From Cohnella nanjingensis (GTDB lineage: Bacteria; Bacillota; Bacilli; Paenibacillales; Paenibacillaceae): a stretch of DNA of 64,000 nt. The position numbers and the translations under genes are program-made. The notes below the pieces were generated by a model. It was not told where the DNA came from. It did no database searches and saw only the letters and a list, made by a program, of their open reading frames with translations. The stretch covers positions 248,001 through 312,000 of the forward strand of contig NZ_JACJVP010000024.1 of the NCBI RefSeq assembly GCF_014212125.1, given 5' to 3'. Shown piece after piece: positions 16,766 to 24,762 of this stretch (position 1 is the first letter of the stretch; the number at the start of each line of letters is the position of its first letter).

Positions 16766-18054
16766 GCACGAGAGAAGAGCGAACGAGATGGTTCTTAAGA
16801 GACCGCTTCGGTCTGTTTATCCACTGGGGACTGTATGCGATCCCGGCCAGAGGCGAGTGGGTGCGCGGCAACGAGCGGATGAGCCGCGAGCATTATTTGC
16901 GGTATTTCCATGAATTCGACGCCTCCCGGTACGATCCGAAGGCATGGGCGAGAGCCGCCAAGCAGGCGGGACAGAAGTATGCGGTGCTGACGACGAAGCA
17001 TCACGACGGCTTCTGCCTGTTCGATAGCAAGCTGACGGACTTCAAGGCGACGAACACGCCGGCCGGCCGCGACCTGGTCCGCGAATACGTCGACGCCTTC
17101 CGCGCGGAAGGGATCGCCGTCGGCTTGTACTATTCGCTCATCGACTGGCATCACGACGACTATCCCGGCTACGGGGACAAAGCCCATCCGGACCGCGACA
17201 ACGAAGCGGCCAAGGACAAGCCGATCCAGTTCGATCGCTACCTGGACTATATGCATGGCCAGGTCGAGGAGCTGCTCACCCAATACGGCAAGATCGACAT
17301 CATGTGGTTCGACTTCTCGTACGACAACATGACAGGGGAAAAGTGGCGTGCGACCGAACTCGTCCGCAAGATCCGCTCCATTCAGCCGGACATCCTCATC
17401 GACAACCGGCTGGGCGGCCACATTCGGGCGGCGGAGCCCGAGGAGTACGCGGGAGACTTTTTCTCCCCCGAGCAGATCATCCCGCCGGGCGGCATCGTCG
17501 ACGTGAACGGCCGGTCCATCCCTTGGGAAGCGTGCATCACCCTCAACGACAACTGGGGGTACCACTCCGAGGACCGGAACTACAAGTCCGCGAAGCAAGT
17601 CGTCCGCACGATGGTCGAGTGCGTCAGCAAGAACGGCAATCTGCTCCTCAACGTGGGACCGGACGCCAAGGGCGAGATGACGCGCGAGTCGCTCTCGGTG
17701 CTCGGCGAAGTCGGAGAGTGGCTGCGGCTGAACGGCGACAGCATCTATGGCTGCGGCATCTCGGAGCTGGCGAAGCCGGAGTGGGGCCGTTACACCCAGA
17801 AGGGCAACCTGCTGTACGCGCACGTGTACGACCGGGGGATCGGGCCGATCTACTTCCAAGGCTTGAAGGGGAAGATCAAGAAAGCCCGGCTGCTGCGGGA
17901 CGGCACGGAGCTGAAGGTCGAGGCGCCGTGGATGGCGGAGGAGTACTCGGACGTCGCGGGCGGCGACTTCATCACCTTGAAGGGCGCCGAGCTGCCGGAC
18001 GACATGGATACGGTCATCGAGCTGGAGCTGGAAGGGCAGCCTTTACACGGTTAG
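16762..18054 (+). CDS. alpha-L-fucosidase, glycoside hydrolase family 29
   Basis: The 430-residue product begins with the family N-terminus RFGLFIHWGLYAIPARGEW, followed by YAVLTTKHHDGFCLFDS, which holds substrate-contacting histidines. The catalytic nucleophile Asp is in IDIMWFDFSYD near residue 190. LLLNVGPDAKGEM is typical near the end of the barrel, and a C-terminal beta-sandwich follows. No signal peptide is visible, so it should act inside the cell on imported substrate. It overlaps the ROK kinase by ATGA and ends the operon. Confidence 0.93.
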   Translation: MSTREERTRWFLRDRFGLFIHWGLYAIPARGEWVRGNERMSREHYLRYFHEFDASRYDPKAWARAAKQAGQKYAVLTTKHHDGFCLFDSKLTDFKATNTPAGRDLVREYVDAFRAEGIAVGLYYSLIDWHHDDYPGYGDKAHPDRDNEAAKDKPIQFDRYLDYMHGQVEELLTQYGKIDIMWFDFSYDNMTGEKWRATELVRKIRSIQPDILIDNRLGGHIRAAEPEEYAGDFFSPEQIIPPGGIVDVNGRSIPWEACITLNDNWGYHSEDRNYKSAKQVVRTMVECVSKNGNLLLNVGPDAKGEMTRESLSVLGEVGEWLRLNGDSIYGCGISELAKPEWGRYTQKGNLLYAHVYDRGIGPIYFQGLKGKIKKARLLRDGTELKVEAPWMAEEYSDVAGGDFITLKGAELPDDMDTVIELELEGQPLHG

Positions 18055-18062
18055 CACACTAG

Positions 18063-18100
18063 GCCTTCGTTCGGCCGCGACCGGACGAAGGCTGTTTTTT
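18063..18100 (+). terminator. terminator after the fucosidase operon
   Basis: GCCTTCGTTCGG and CCGGACGAAGGC form a 12-bp stem with a 6-nt loop, followed by TG and six T. Confidence 0.93.
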
Positions 18101-18148
18101 GGTGAAATGGCGTTGCGGGAGGAAGACGCCGCTTCCGATTACTGACGA

Positions 18149-18497
18149 TTGCTGCTGTAACGATACTTTTTATCGTTACAGGACTCGGACGACCGCCAAT
18201 TGCCGCTGTAACGATACATTTTATCGTTACAGGACTCGGACAGCCGCCGATCGCCGCTGTAACGATACTTTTTATCGTTACAGGACTCGGACAGCCGCCG
18301 ATCGCCGCTGTAACGATACTTTTTATCGTTACAGGACTCGGACGACCGCCAATTGCCGCTGTAACGATACTTTTTATCGTTACAGGACTCGGACAGCCGC
18401 CGATCGCCGCTGTAACGATACTTTTTATCGTTGCAGGACTCGGACGACCGCCGATCGCTGCTGTAACGATACTTTTTATCGTTACAGGACTCGGACC
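18149..18497. repeat. 51-bp tandem array 1, seven hairpin units
   Basis: Seven copies begin (at the TGTAACGATA box) at 18156, 18207, 18258, 18309, 18360, 18411 and 18462, exactly 51 bp apart. Each contains a hairpin with 11-bp arms (left arm CTGTAACGATA) and a 5-nt loop, then a 24-nt linker starting GACTCGGAC. In the sixth copy an A to G change in the right arm keeps pairing as a G-U wobble. The open frames through it on both strands result from the period being a multiple of 3. Confidence 0.95.
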
Positions 18498-18900
18498 GCC
18501 AAATACATCTTTTAACTGGCCTCATCTGTCCAAAAGCCAACTGTGCAGGTGCGTAAATGGCTTCTGACCTGATTCCGATTTTATTCAAACCATAAAATCG
18601 CTCCAAGTCCAATAGAAGCAAAAAATGGATACGGTGGCCAACGAGGATTTGGTTAATGGAAGTATGATATACCAGAATGTCCCCCAAGGCCCGCACCCAT
18701 CGATAACAGACGCTTGATCCAACTCACGAGGAATTCCCCGAATAAATTGAATCATGAGGAAGGCATAAGACTAGAAGCATGAACGAAAATTTCGCTTTCC
18801 GGCTTCAATGAGCTGGCAACTGTTGAATAAAGGTTCTATATTTACAAACAAAGTGAGCCGATGGTACGATTTATATTATTTCATTTCATATAGGTGGCCT
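18498..18900. other. low-GC intergenic region
   Basis: No gene could be supported in these 403 nt. Base composition drops sharply compared with the preceding operon. A weak promoter (TTTACA at 18841, TACGAT at 18865, 18 nt apart) and the TAGGTGG ribosome binding site of the next gene lie at its end. Confidence 0.5.
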
Positions 18901-19485
18901 ATGAGAAAAAAATTACAAATTTACATATCGTCTACTTTCAACGATCTTATTGAGGAAAGACATACCGCTGTTGAAGCCGTACTTCAAGCCGGTCATATCC
19001 CTGCTGGAATCGAGCAATTTTTCAAGGAAAGTCCAATGAAAATGAGGAAGAGATGGATCGATGAGTCCGATGTATTTATCCTGATTCTCGGAGGATTCTA
19101 TGGTTTAACGCTTCCTGATGAATCCAAGAGCTATACACATTGGGAATATGAGTATGCCGGAGAAACGGGCAAACCTAGATTTGCTTTTGTTGTCACAGAT
19201 GAAGCATTAAGACAAAAGCCATACGACTTCGCAGCAATTGAATACTATCAGAAGTTTCAAGAGTTTAAGCAATCGGTCATGGAACAAATCCCTACCTATT
19301 ATGTTGAAGATGTACGGCACATTAAAATGGTACTTCGTGATCAATTGCCGGAGTATGCGGCAAGAGACGATTTGTATGGCTGGGTTTCCGGCAAGGATGT
19401 CCCGGATATACCAAAGTTATTGGAAGAGAATGCAAGTTTGTTGAGAGAGAATGCTAAATTAATTGCTGAGTTAGAGAAACATTAA
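18901..19485 (+). CDS. DUF4062 domain-containing protein
   Basis: The 194-residue protein starts LQIYISSTFNDLIEERHTAV, the DUF4062 signature, and continues with AGHIPAGIEQFF, DESDVFILILGGFYG and SYTHWEYEYAGETGKP. DUF4062 has a Rossmann-like fold comparable to TIR or sirtuin-like domains and usually stands at the N-terminus of large NTPase or repeat proteins. Here it stands alone, with a short C-terminal coiled coil (LLEENASLLRENAKLIAELE). ATG 18901 follows TAGGTGG; the upstream ATG at 18808 has no ribosome binding site. Lower GC than its neighbours suggests acquisition. The biochemical role is unknown. Confidence 0.85.
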   Translation: MRKKLQIYISSTFNDLIEERHTAVEAVLQAGHIPAGIEQFFKESPMKMRKRWIDESDVFILILGGFYGLTLPDESKSYTHWEYEYAGETGKPRFAFVVTDEALRQKPYDFAAIEYYQKFQEFKQSVMEQIPTYYVEDVRHIKMVLRDQLPEYAARDDLYGWVSGKDVPDIPKLLEENASLLRENAKLIAELEKH

Positions 19486-19558
19486 AGAGCAAATAAATGA
19501 ACAACAAAAGACACTATAACTGGTAATGCTGAAGCGCAGGGCATTCGATATGCGAATA

Positions 19559-19907
19559 TTATAATCTTTGGATATGCGTGTCTTTAAAATCCGTTTCGTA
19601 TTTCAATCCATAACCTATCATTCGATCCATACCGATATGAACCATCCAGATGAAGCCGATTCATCATGAGGAAGTCGATCGAGAAAGCCAGTCCCGCCAG
19701 TAACAACAGCAAAGGCGTGACGAACGTATGGGCAAAATTATACGTATACGCTCCTGTCTTTTTGCTGACCGCATATCCGATCATGGACACGTCGGGCAGC
19801 ATTAGCAGCAGCAGGAAGACGGCCCAATTGTACCCGTCGGAAAAGTACAAATAGGTGCCTAAGACCAGAACGACTAGTCCTTCGATTCGAATCAATTTCT
19901 TAATCAT
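19559..19907 (-). pseudogene. DUF4260 membrane protein gene with a frameshift
   Basis: The first frame gives MIKKLIRIEGLVVLVLGTYL and hydrophobic segments including AYTYNFAHTFVTPLLLL, typical of the DUF4260 family. The expected C-terminus is in another frame: translation of about 19559-19660 on the minus strand yields IWMVHIGMDRMIGYGLKYET and then DFKDTHIQRL, which is the conserved DUF4260 end. The frames switch at about 19655-19675. In the first frame the protein ends in an unrelated tail. One indel, either a real mutation or a sequencing error, explains this. Confidence 0.8.
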
Positions 19908-20177
19908 GGTTTTATTCCCCATTTGCCTGGGCTGCAGATCGCATTCCGTCAAGCATCCAGGCCCATTCCAAGCAAATCAATTCCGACACGCAGTGCCCAA
20001 CTCTACAATGACATATGAATGTAAAATAATAGTATTTTCTCCAAACCGTCTTCGACAGCTTCGGGCAGCGGCCTCACCCTATCCACTGCCAACACGACCT
20101 TCGAGTCATGGGTAAGCAGCTAAGCCTCATTTTCTGATAAAATGGAACAAAAGAATATGGGAAATGGTGGGAGAATG

Positions 20178-20879
20178 ATGTCCGGGGTACATCGCATCTT
20201 AATCATAGAAGATGACCATTCCATTGTTGAGATGCTGCACAACGCCTTTAGCCGCGAAGGCTTTCTGATCAACGAGGCAGCGGATGGCATCGAAGGCTTA
20301 GCGCTATTCTCGAGCAAGGACTACGACCTTGTGCTTGTAGATCTGATGTTGCCGGGGCTTGACGGTATGGAAGTCATTCGCAGGATCAGAGAGAGAAGCA
20401 AGGTGCCGATACTCATTATGTCTGCTAGGGACGGAGATGTCGACAAGGCGCTAGGTCTCGGATTCGGGGCGGACGATTATATTCAGAAGCCTTTCTCGAC
20501 GATTGAGCTGTCCGCGAGGATGAAGGCAGCCATTCGAAGAGCCACGATTTACTCCAATTCGGAACGGCAGAGAGAACCTTCCGTGCACATCGGGAACCTG
20601 GAACTAGACTTTGAAACGTATTCCGTGAAGAAAAGCGGTAAAGAAGTACGGCTAACTGCCAAGGAGTTCGATATTCTGAAGCTTTTCGTGACGAACAAAA
20701 ACCGGGTTTTCACCAAATCCCAGCTCTACGGGCTCATCTGGAACGACGACTATATGGGAGACGAGAACGTCATCAACGTTCATATCAGGAGGTTAAGGGA
20801 GAAGATCGAAGATGATCCTTCTCGTCCGGCTTACATCAAAACCTTATGGGGAATCGGCTACAAATGGGAGGGCGGATGA
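20178..20879 (+). CDS. OmpR family response regulator
   Basis: A receiver domain (residues 1-115; acidic pocket EDD, phosphoacceptor Asp in LVDLMLPGLDG, conserved Lys in IQKPFS) is followed by a winged-helix DNA-binding domain (RLTAKEFDILKLFV to KTLWGIGYKWEGG). The start is uncertain: GGGAG precedes ATG 20175/20178 closely, and ATG 20142 or 20157 have no good ribosome binding site. It is coupled to the histidine kinase gene, which starts 1 nt after its stop, and probably controls the ABC transporter downstream. Confidence 0.92.
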   Translation: MSGVHRILIIEDDHSIVEMLHNAFSREGFLINEAADGIEGLALFSSKDYDLVLVDLMLPGLDGMEVIRRIRERSKVPILIMSARDGDVDKALGLGFGADDYIQKPFSTIELSARMKAAIRRATIYSNSERQREPSVHIGNLELDFETYSVKKSGKEVRLTAKEFDILKLFVTNKNRVFTKSQLYGLIWNDDYMGDENVINVHIRRLREKIEDDPSRPAYIKTLWGIGYKWEGG

Positions 20880-20880
20880 G

Positions 20881-21825
20881 GTGAACGTCCTCCTTGTTGC
20901 TGTTATCGTCATTCTAGCCGGCTTCCTCATCGCGCGTTCCCGATCGAATGCCCGAAGAACCTCCGAATTGCGGCAGATTCGCGGCAAGCTGGAGCAGATT
21001 CTGGAGAGCCGTTCAGGCGAGAAGCTCCTCTACATGACCCGGGATTCTGAGCTTCAAGTGCTCATGACCGATATCAATCGGCTGCTCGACAGCAACCTGA
21101 AAGCGTCGGCCGAGTATGCAAGGACCCGAATCGCGTCTCGCAAGATGCTTGCGAATGTCTCACACGATCTCAGAACGCCACTGACGGTCGTTCTCGGATA
21201 CGCGGAGGCACTTCATCTACGGCCACACATCGAAGAAGACGAGCGGAACGAGCTGTTAGCCAGGCTGTTTGGCAAGACGAAAGAGGCCGTGCGTTTGATC
21301 GATACTTTCTTTGACTTGGCAAAGCTCGAATCCGGGGATGCGGATATTCCTTTGAGCCGCATCAACGTCAGCGAGACCTGCAGGCAGAGTATTCTTCAGT
21401 TCCACGAGAAGATCGAAAGCCTCGGGTTCGAGGTGTTGCTTGATATTCCTCAAGGTCCGATGTACGCGCTTGGCAATGAAGATGCACTCAGACGAATCCT
21501 GGACAATCTGATCTCTAACGCACTGCGTTACGGATCGGACGGCAGAACGATCGGCCTGACGCTGAGGGACGAAGGCGCTTCCGTTCGGGTTGATGTGTGG
21601 GATCGGGGGAAAGGAATCGAAAAAGCACATCAGGAACTCGTATTCGAGCGATTGTATGTACTGGATGACTCCAGGAATACAAAGATGCAGGGAAGCGGCC
21701 TCGGACTTACGATTGCTCGAAGGCTTGCCGAATCCATGGGGGGATCGATCGAATTAATCAGCAAGCCTTACGAACGGAACATCTTCATCGTTCGGTTAAG
21801 GAAATTCAACTTAAGAAACTCGTAA
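20881..21825 (+). CDS. sensor histidine kinase
   Basis: A 314-residue kinase with one N-terminal membrane helix (VLLVAVIVILAGFLIA) and no extracellular domain. Then come the H box NVSHDLRTPLTVV, N box DNLISNALRYG, G1 DRGKGI and G2 GSGLGLTIA. The GTG at 20881 is preceded by GGGAGGGCGG and begins at the membrane helix. Kinases without a sensing loop beside a small ABC transporter are common in antibiotic-peptide response systems of Bacillota, where the transporter or another membrane partner does the sensing; that role is inferred here. Confidence 0.92.
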   Translation: MNVLLVAVIVILAGFLIARSRSNARRTSELRQIRGKLEQILESRSGEKLLYMTRDSELQVLMTDINRLLDSNLKASAEYARTRIASRKMLANVSHDLRTPLTVVLGYAEALHLRPHIEEDERNELLARLFGKTKEAVRLIDTFFDLAKLESGDADIPLSRINVSETCRQSILQFHEKIESLGFEVLLDIPQGPMYALGNEDALRRILDNLISNALRYGSDGRTIGLTLRDEGASVRVDVWDRGKGIEKAHQELVFERLYVLDDSRNTKMQGSGLGLTIARRLAESMGGSIELISKPYERNIFIVRLRKFNLRNS

Positions 21826-21892
21826 GGAACGAGTAAGGAAAAAACGCCATTTCATCCGTTATGCTCATCGTAAGAACGGAAGGAAGGGAAGC

Positions 21893-22822
21893 ATGCCAAT
21901 GACCTACGTACTGCAAACGCATCGATTATCCAAGTCGTTTAAGGGCAAAGAGTCCGTATCCGAAGTGAATATGAAGGTCAAACAAGGGGAAATTTACGGT
22001 TTCCTTGGGCCTAACGGAGCGGGCAAAACCACGATTATGAAGATGTTGACCAATCTCATCAAACCAACGTCCGGGGAGATTGAGCTATTTGGCGAGAAGC
22101 TGACCCCTGCCTCTTACACAATGCTGGGCAGGATAGGCTCGATTATCGAATACCCCATTTTCTACGACAAGCTGACGGCCCAAGCCAACCTGAAGCTTCA
22201 TTGCGAATACATGGGTTATTACAACAAGAAAGCCATCGGCGAAGCGCTGGAATTGGTTCAGTTGCGAGGCATCGACGGCAAGCCCGTCAAAGACTTCTCG
22301 CTCGGGATGAAGCAACGGTTAGGCATCGCGAGGGCAATTGCGACGAAGCCGGAGTTGCTTATTCTAGACGAACCAATTAACGGGCTAGATCCGGTCGGCA
22401 TTAAGGAGATAAGAAACCTGCTGCGTATTTTGTCCCAAGAATACGGAATCTCCATTCTGGTCTCCAGTCACCTCCTCGCGGAGATCGAGCAGCTGGCGGA
22501 TACGATCGGGGTCATCAACCATGGCCGGCTGATTCAGGAAGTCTCTCTCGAACAGATCCGCGAGACGAACGCCGAGTACATCGAATTCCAGACGAACGAC
22601 TGTCAGAAAGCGGCTTACGTGCTCACGCAACATCTAAACATTTCGAATATTCGCGTCATCGGCAACCGGTCGATTCGGGTGTACGATCTCTCGATCCCGC
22701 TTGCCCAAATGAATAAAGCTCTTATTATGAACGACGTGGCGTTAGAGTCGATCCATCAGAAGAACAGCTCTCTCGAAGAGTACTTCATCGGGTTACTGAA
22801 CGGGGGTGAACAAAGTGCTTAA
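21893..22822 (+). CDS. ABC transporter ATP-binding protein, BcrA/lantibiotic-immunity type
   Basis: A 309-residue ATPase with Walker A GPNGAGKTT, signature FSLGMKQRLGIA, Walker B LLILDEPINGLDP and switch SSHLL. The long C-terminal extension (about residues 215-309) is typical of BcrA-type exporters that give resistance to bacitracin or lantibiotics. It follows the two-component genes by 67 nt and overlaps the permease gene by 17 nt. The ribosome binding site is AGGAAGGGAAG. Confidence 0.9.
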   Translation: MPMTYVLQTHRLSKSFKGKESVSEVNMKVKQGEIYGFLGPNGAGKTTIMKMLTNLIKPTSGEIELFGEKLTPASYTMLGRIGSIIEYPIFYDKLTAQANLKLHCEYMGYYNKKAIGEALELVQLRGIDGKPVKDFSLGMKQRLGIARAIATKPELLILDEPINGLDPVGIKEIRNLLRILSQEYGISILVSSHLLAEIEQLADTIGVINHGRLIQEVSLEQIRETNAEYIEFQTNDCQKAAYVLTQHLNISNIRVIGNRSIRVYDLSIPLAQMNKALIMNDVALESIHQKNSSLEEYFIGLLNGGEQSA

Positions 22823-23504
22823 GCTGATCCAGCTTGAATTAATAAAATACAAGATCAATGGCTATGTTCGGGTAGCCTTGATCGCTATGGCTTGCATCTT
22901 CGGCTTGATATGCCTAATCGCCTTTAACCGATCGGAAGGTCAGGCCTTCCAGGATAGCGAGACGCTGTTCTTTGCAATCGACACGTTTACAAAGGGGACA
23001 TTCATCGTATTCGCATCGGTTCTTCTCTCACGCTTCATTATCGACGAATACAGGACGAAATCGATTACCGTTTTATTTATGTACCCGATCAATCGCAAGA
23101 AACTGATGATAGCGAAGCTATTCATTGTGTTCTCGTTCACGTTCATTTCCATCGTGCTTTGCAATCTGATCGTCGGCTCCCTGATGTTGTTGCTCAACCA
23201 CTTTTACGAATTTATGAATGAGACATTAACGGTGGGACAAGTTGGGCGGCAAGCGCTTGCCATTATCATGAACGCGCTGGCAGCAAGCTTTATAAGTCTG
23301 ATCCCGCTGTTTTTTGGCATGAGGAAGTATTCGACAGCGGCAACAATCATAACTTCCGTTCTGATCGTCATCGCGATCTACAACGTTTCGGATGGCTTCT
23401 CGCTCAATTCAATTGTCGTCATCCCCATCGCCTTGTCGTGGATTGGAGCAATTATCGCTTATGCTTCGTTCCGCAATATCGAGCGCAAGGATATTAATCC
23501 GTAA
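22806..23504 (+). CDS. ABC-2 type transporter permease
   Basis: A 232-residue membrane protein with six hydrophobic segments, including ALIAMACIFGLICLIAF, LFIVFSFTFISIVLCNLIVG and VVIPIALSWIGAIIAYASF. The segment FIIDEYRTKSITVLFMYPIN resembles the ABC-2 permeases of lantibiotic self-protection systems (BcrB, SpaE type). The GTG start lies inside the end of the ATPase gene after GGGGG. It completes the regulator-kinase-ATPase-permease unit. Confidence 0.88.
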   Translation: MNKVLKLIQLELIKYKINGYVRVALIAMACIFGLICLIAFNRSEGQAFQDSETLFFAIDTFTKGTFIVFASVLLSRFIIDEYRTKSITVLFMYPINRKKLMIAKLFIVFSFTFISIVLCNLIVGSLMLLLNHFYEFMNETLTVGQVGRQALAIIMNALAASFISLIPLFFGMRKYSTAATIITSVLIVIAIYNVSDGFSLNSIVVIPIALSWIGAIIAYASFRNIERKDINP

Positions 23505-23582
23505 CCGAAAAAAACGAGGGCCTACGATGGGGTTGTGCACCAGGTCATAGCCTGGCGAGTGACATCGCGACTACCCCAACCG

Positions 23583-24488
23583 CTACGCATTCATCAACGC
23601 GTCGACCCATTCGTAGCAAGCCGACAGCTCCTCGTCGCTCACGAAGTCCGACCGGTGCTCGAACATGATCTTCACGCCCGGGTTCTCCTGCCGGATGATC
23701 CGCAGATAGTCCCCGATCGGCGCCCAGCCGTCGCGAGGATCCTGCCAAGGCAGTACAGGATAGCGTTTCGTGACGACTTGGCCCCCCATGTCCATCTGCA
23801 TATTGGAAAGGTGAACCGTCTCCGCATATTTGGCATAGCGATTCAAGATCGCCTTCGCATCGAAGCGGGGATCGATCCGATCCTGCAGGTAGAGTCTGAT
23901 GGTATCCAGGCAGAGTCGGATCCGGGGATGGTTGTCCAACAGGCCGGTGAGCCAGTCCGCTTCATAGACGTATCGGTTCAGCGCATCGAGCTCCAGCACT
24001 GGGGTGAAGCGGTACTCCTCGCCTTTGCGCGAGAGCCATGCGAAGAGACGCTCGCTCCGCTCCCGGAACGACTCGGGCGGATAGGCGCTCTCGAGCGCGT
24101 ATTCGCTCCGGTCGTCGAACCGCCAAGGGCTCCAATCCACCCGATCGTCCAAGATGACGGGCTTCGGATAGTGGAACAAGACGTAGCTGGGCCGGAGCTC
24201 GGACACATAAGCCAGCTCCCGTTCGACGAGATCGTAAGCTTGCAGGCGAACGGCATCCTCGCCGGCGAGGAAGAGCGCATCCCGCCCTTGCACGCCGGCC
24301 GTCTCGGACCTGAACGGAAAGTGGACGCCGATCCGGAATCCGGCCGCCTGCGATTCCTCCCGCAAGCGGACCTCGTCGCGCTCCTGCCCGAACATGCAGG
24401 CTTCGATGCCGTAGAAGCCCGGCCGAAAGTCGCGACGGTACTTCGCGTCGTCGAAGCCGCCGTATTGTCCAATGATAAATCGGTTCAT
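23583..24488 (-). CDS. sugar phosphate isomerase/epimerase-like TIM barrel protein
   Basis: The 301-residue protein has features of the xylose isomerase-like (AP endonuclease 2) barrel: GFYGIEACMF early, ELRPSYVLFHYPKPVILDD in the middle, RIRLCLDTIRLYLQD, TVHLSNMQ and KIMFEHRSDF toward the end. The Glu, Asp and His positions are where metal ligands are expected. No specific substrate can be assigned. It is convergent with the ABC permease and divergent from the GNAT gene. GAGGAG lies 16 nt before the ATG, a wide spacing. Confidence 0.72.
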   Translation of the reverse strand: MNRFIIGQYGGFDDAKYRRDFRPGFYGIEACMFGQERDEVRLREESQAAGFRIGVHFPFRSETAGVQGRDALFLAGEDAVRLQAYDLVERELAYVSELRPSYVLFHYPKPVILDDRVDWSPWRFDDRSEYALESAYPPESFRERSERLFAWLSRKGEEYRFTPVLELDALNRYVYEADWLTGLLDNHPRIRLCLDTIRLYLQDRIDPRFDAKAILNRYAKYAETVHLSNMQMDMGGQVVTKRYPVLPWQDPRDGWAPIGDYLRIIRQENPGVKIMFEHRSDFVSDEELSACYEWVDALMNA

Positions 24489-24595
24489 AGGGATGGATAT
24501 GCTCCTCTCGTCTCGCTCTGGATATGCATCTTAACTGTAAACGATTGCCTTCCCTGCGAAGTTGCGATGGTCCGGCTAAAACCGGACTCTTTGTC

Positions 24596-24624
24596 TTGAC
24601 GGGAGCCATGCCCGGCAGTAGAAT
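24596..24624 (+). promoter_or_regulatory. sigma-A promoter upstream of the GNAT gene
   Basis: TTGACG (24596-24601) and TAGAAT (24619-24624) are 17 nt apart. Transcription would begin near 24631, just before the T-box-like leader. Confidence 0.75.
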
Positions 24625-24638
24625 GATGAAAATATAAA

Positions 24639-24703
24639 ACGCGATGACGAGAACAAGTAGATCCGGGCGAGCCGTACAGAGAGCTGCTGGCAGGTGCGAA
24701 ACG
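24639..24703 (+). ncRNA. T-box-like leader, apparently truncated
   Basis: The segment contains GACGAGAACAAGTAG (24646-24660), ACAGAGAGC (24676-24684) and GGCAGGTGCGAAACGG, the order and wording of the base of stem I in T-box leaders. The specifier loop, distal stem I and the TGG-containing antiterminator are not found; the sequence runs straight into the terminator. It looks like a T-box with an internal deletion. Confidence 0.5.
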
Positions 24704-24733
24704 GCTCCGTCCCTTTGGGGACGGGGCGTTTTT
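24704..24733 (+). terminator. intrinsic terminator in the GNAT leader
   Basis: A 10-bp stem (24704-24713 with 24718-24727, one G-U pair), loop TTTG and five T. The GTCCC/GGGAC stem is typical of T-box terminators. It lies between the promoter and the gene, so expression needs read-through or another promoter. Confidence 0.88.
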
Positions 24734-24762
24734 GTATTTAAACCCAAGCGAGGAGGAGCGAT

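Noticed and set aside
18149..18497. CRISPR array
   Set aside because: The whole 51-bp unit is conserved, including the part where spacers would vary, and there are no cas genes in the window.
18099..18696. Repetitive open frames on both strands across array 1
   Set aside because: The frames follow from a 51-bp period being a multiple of 3. The 17-residue repeats have no recognisable fold and no ribosome binding sites.
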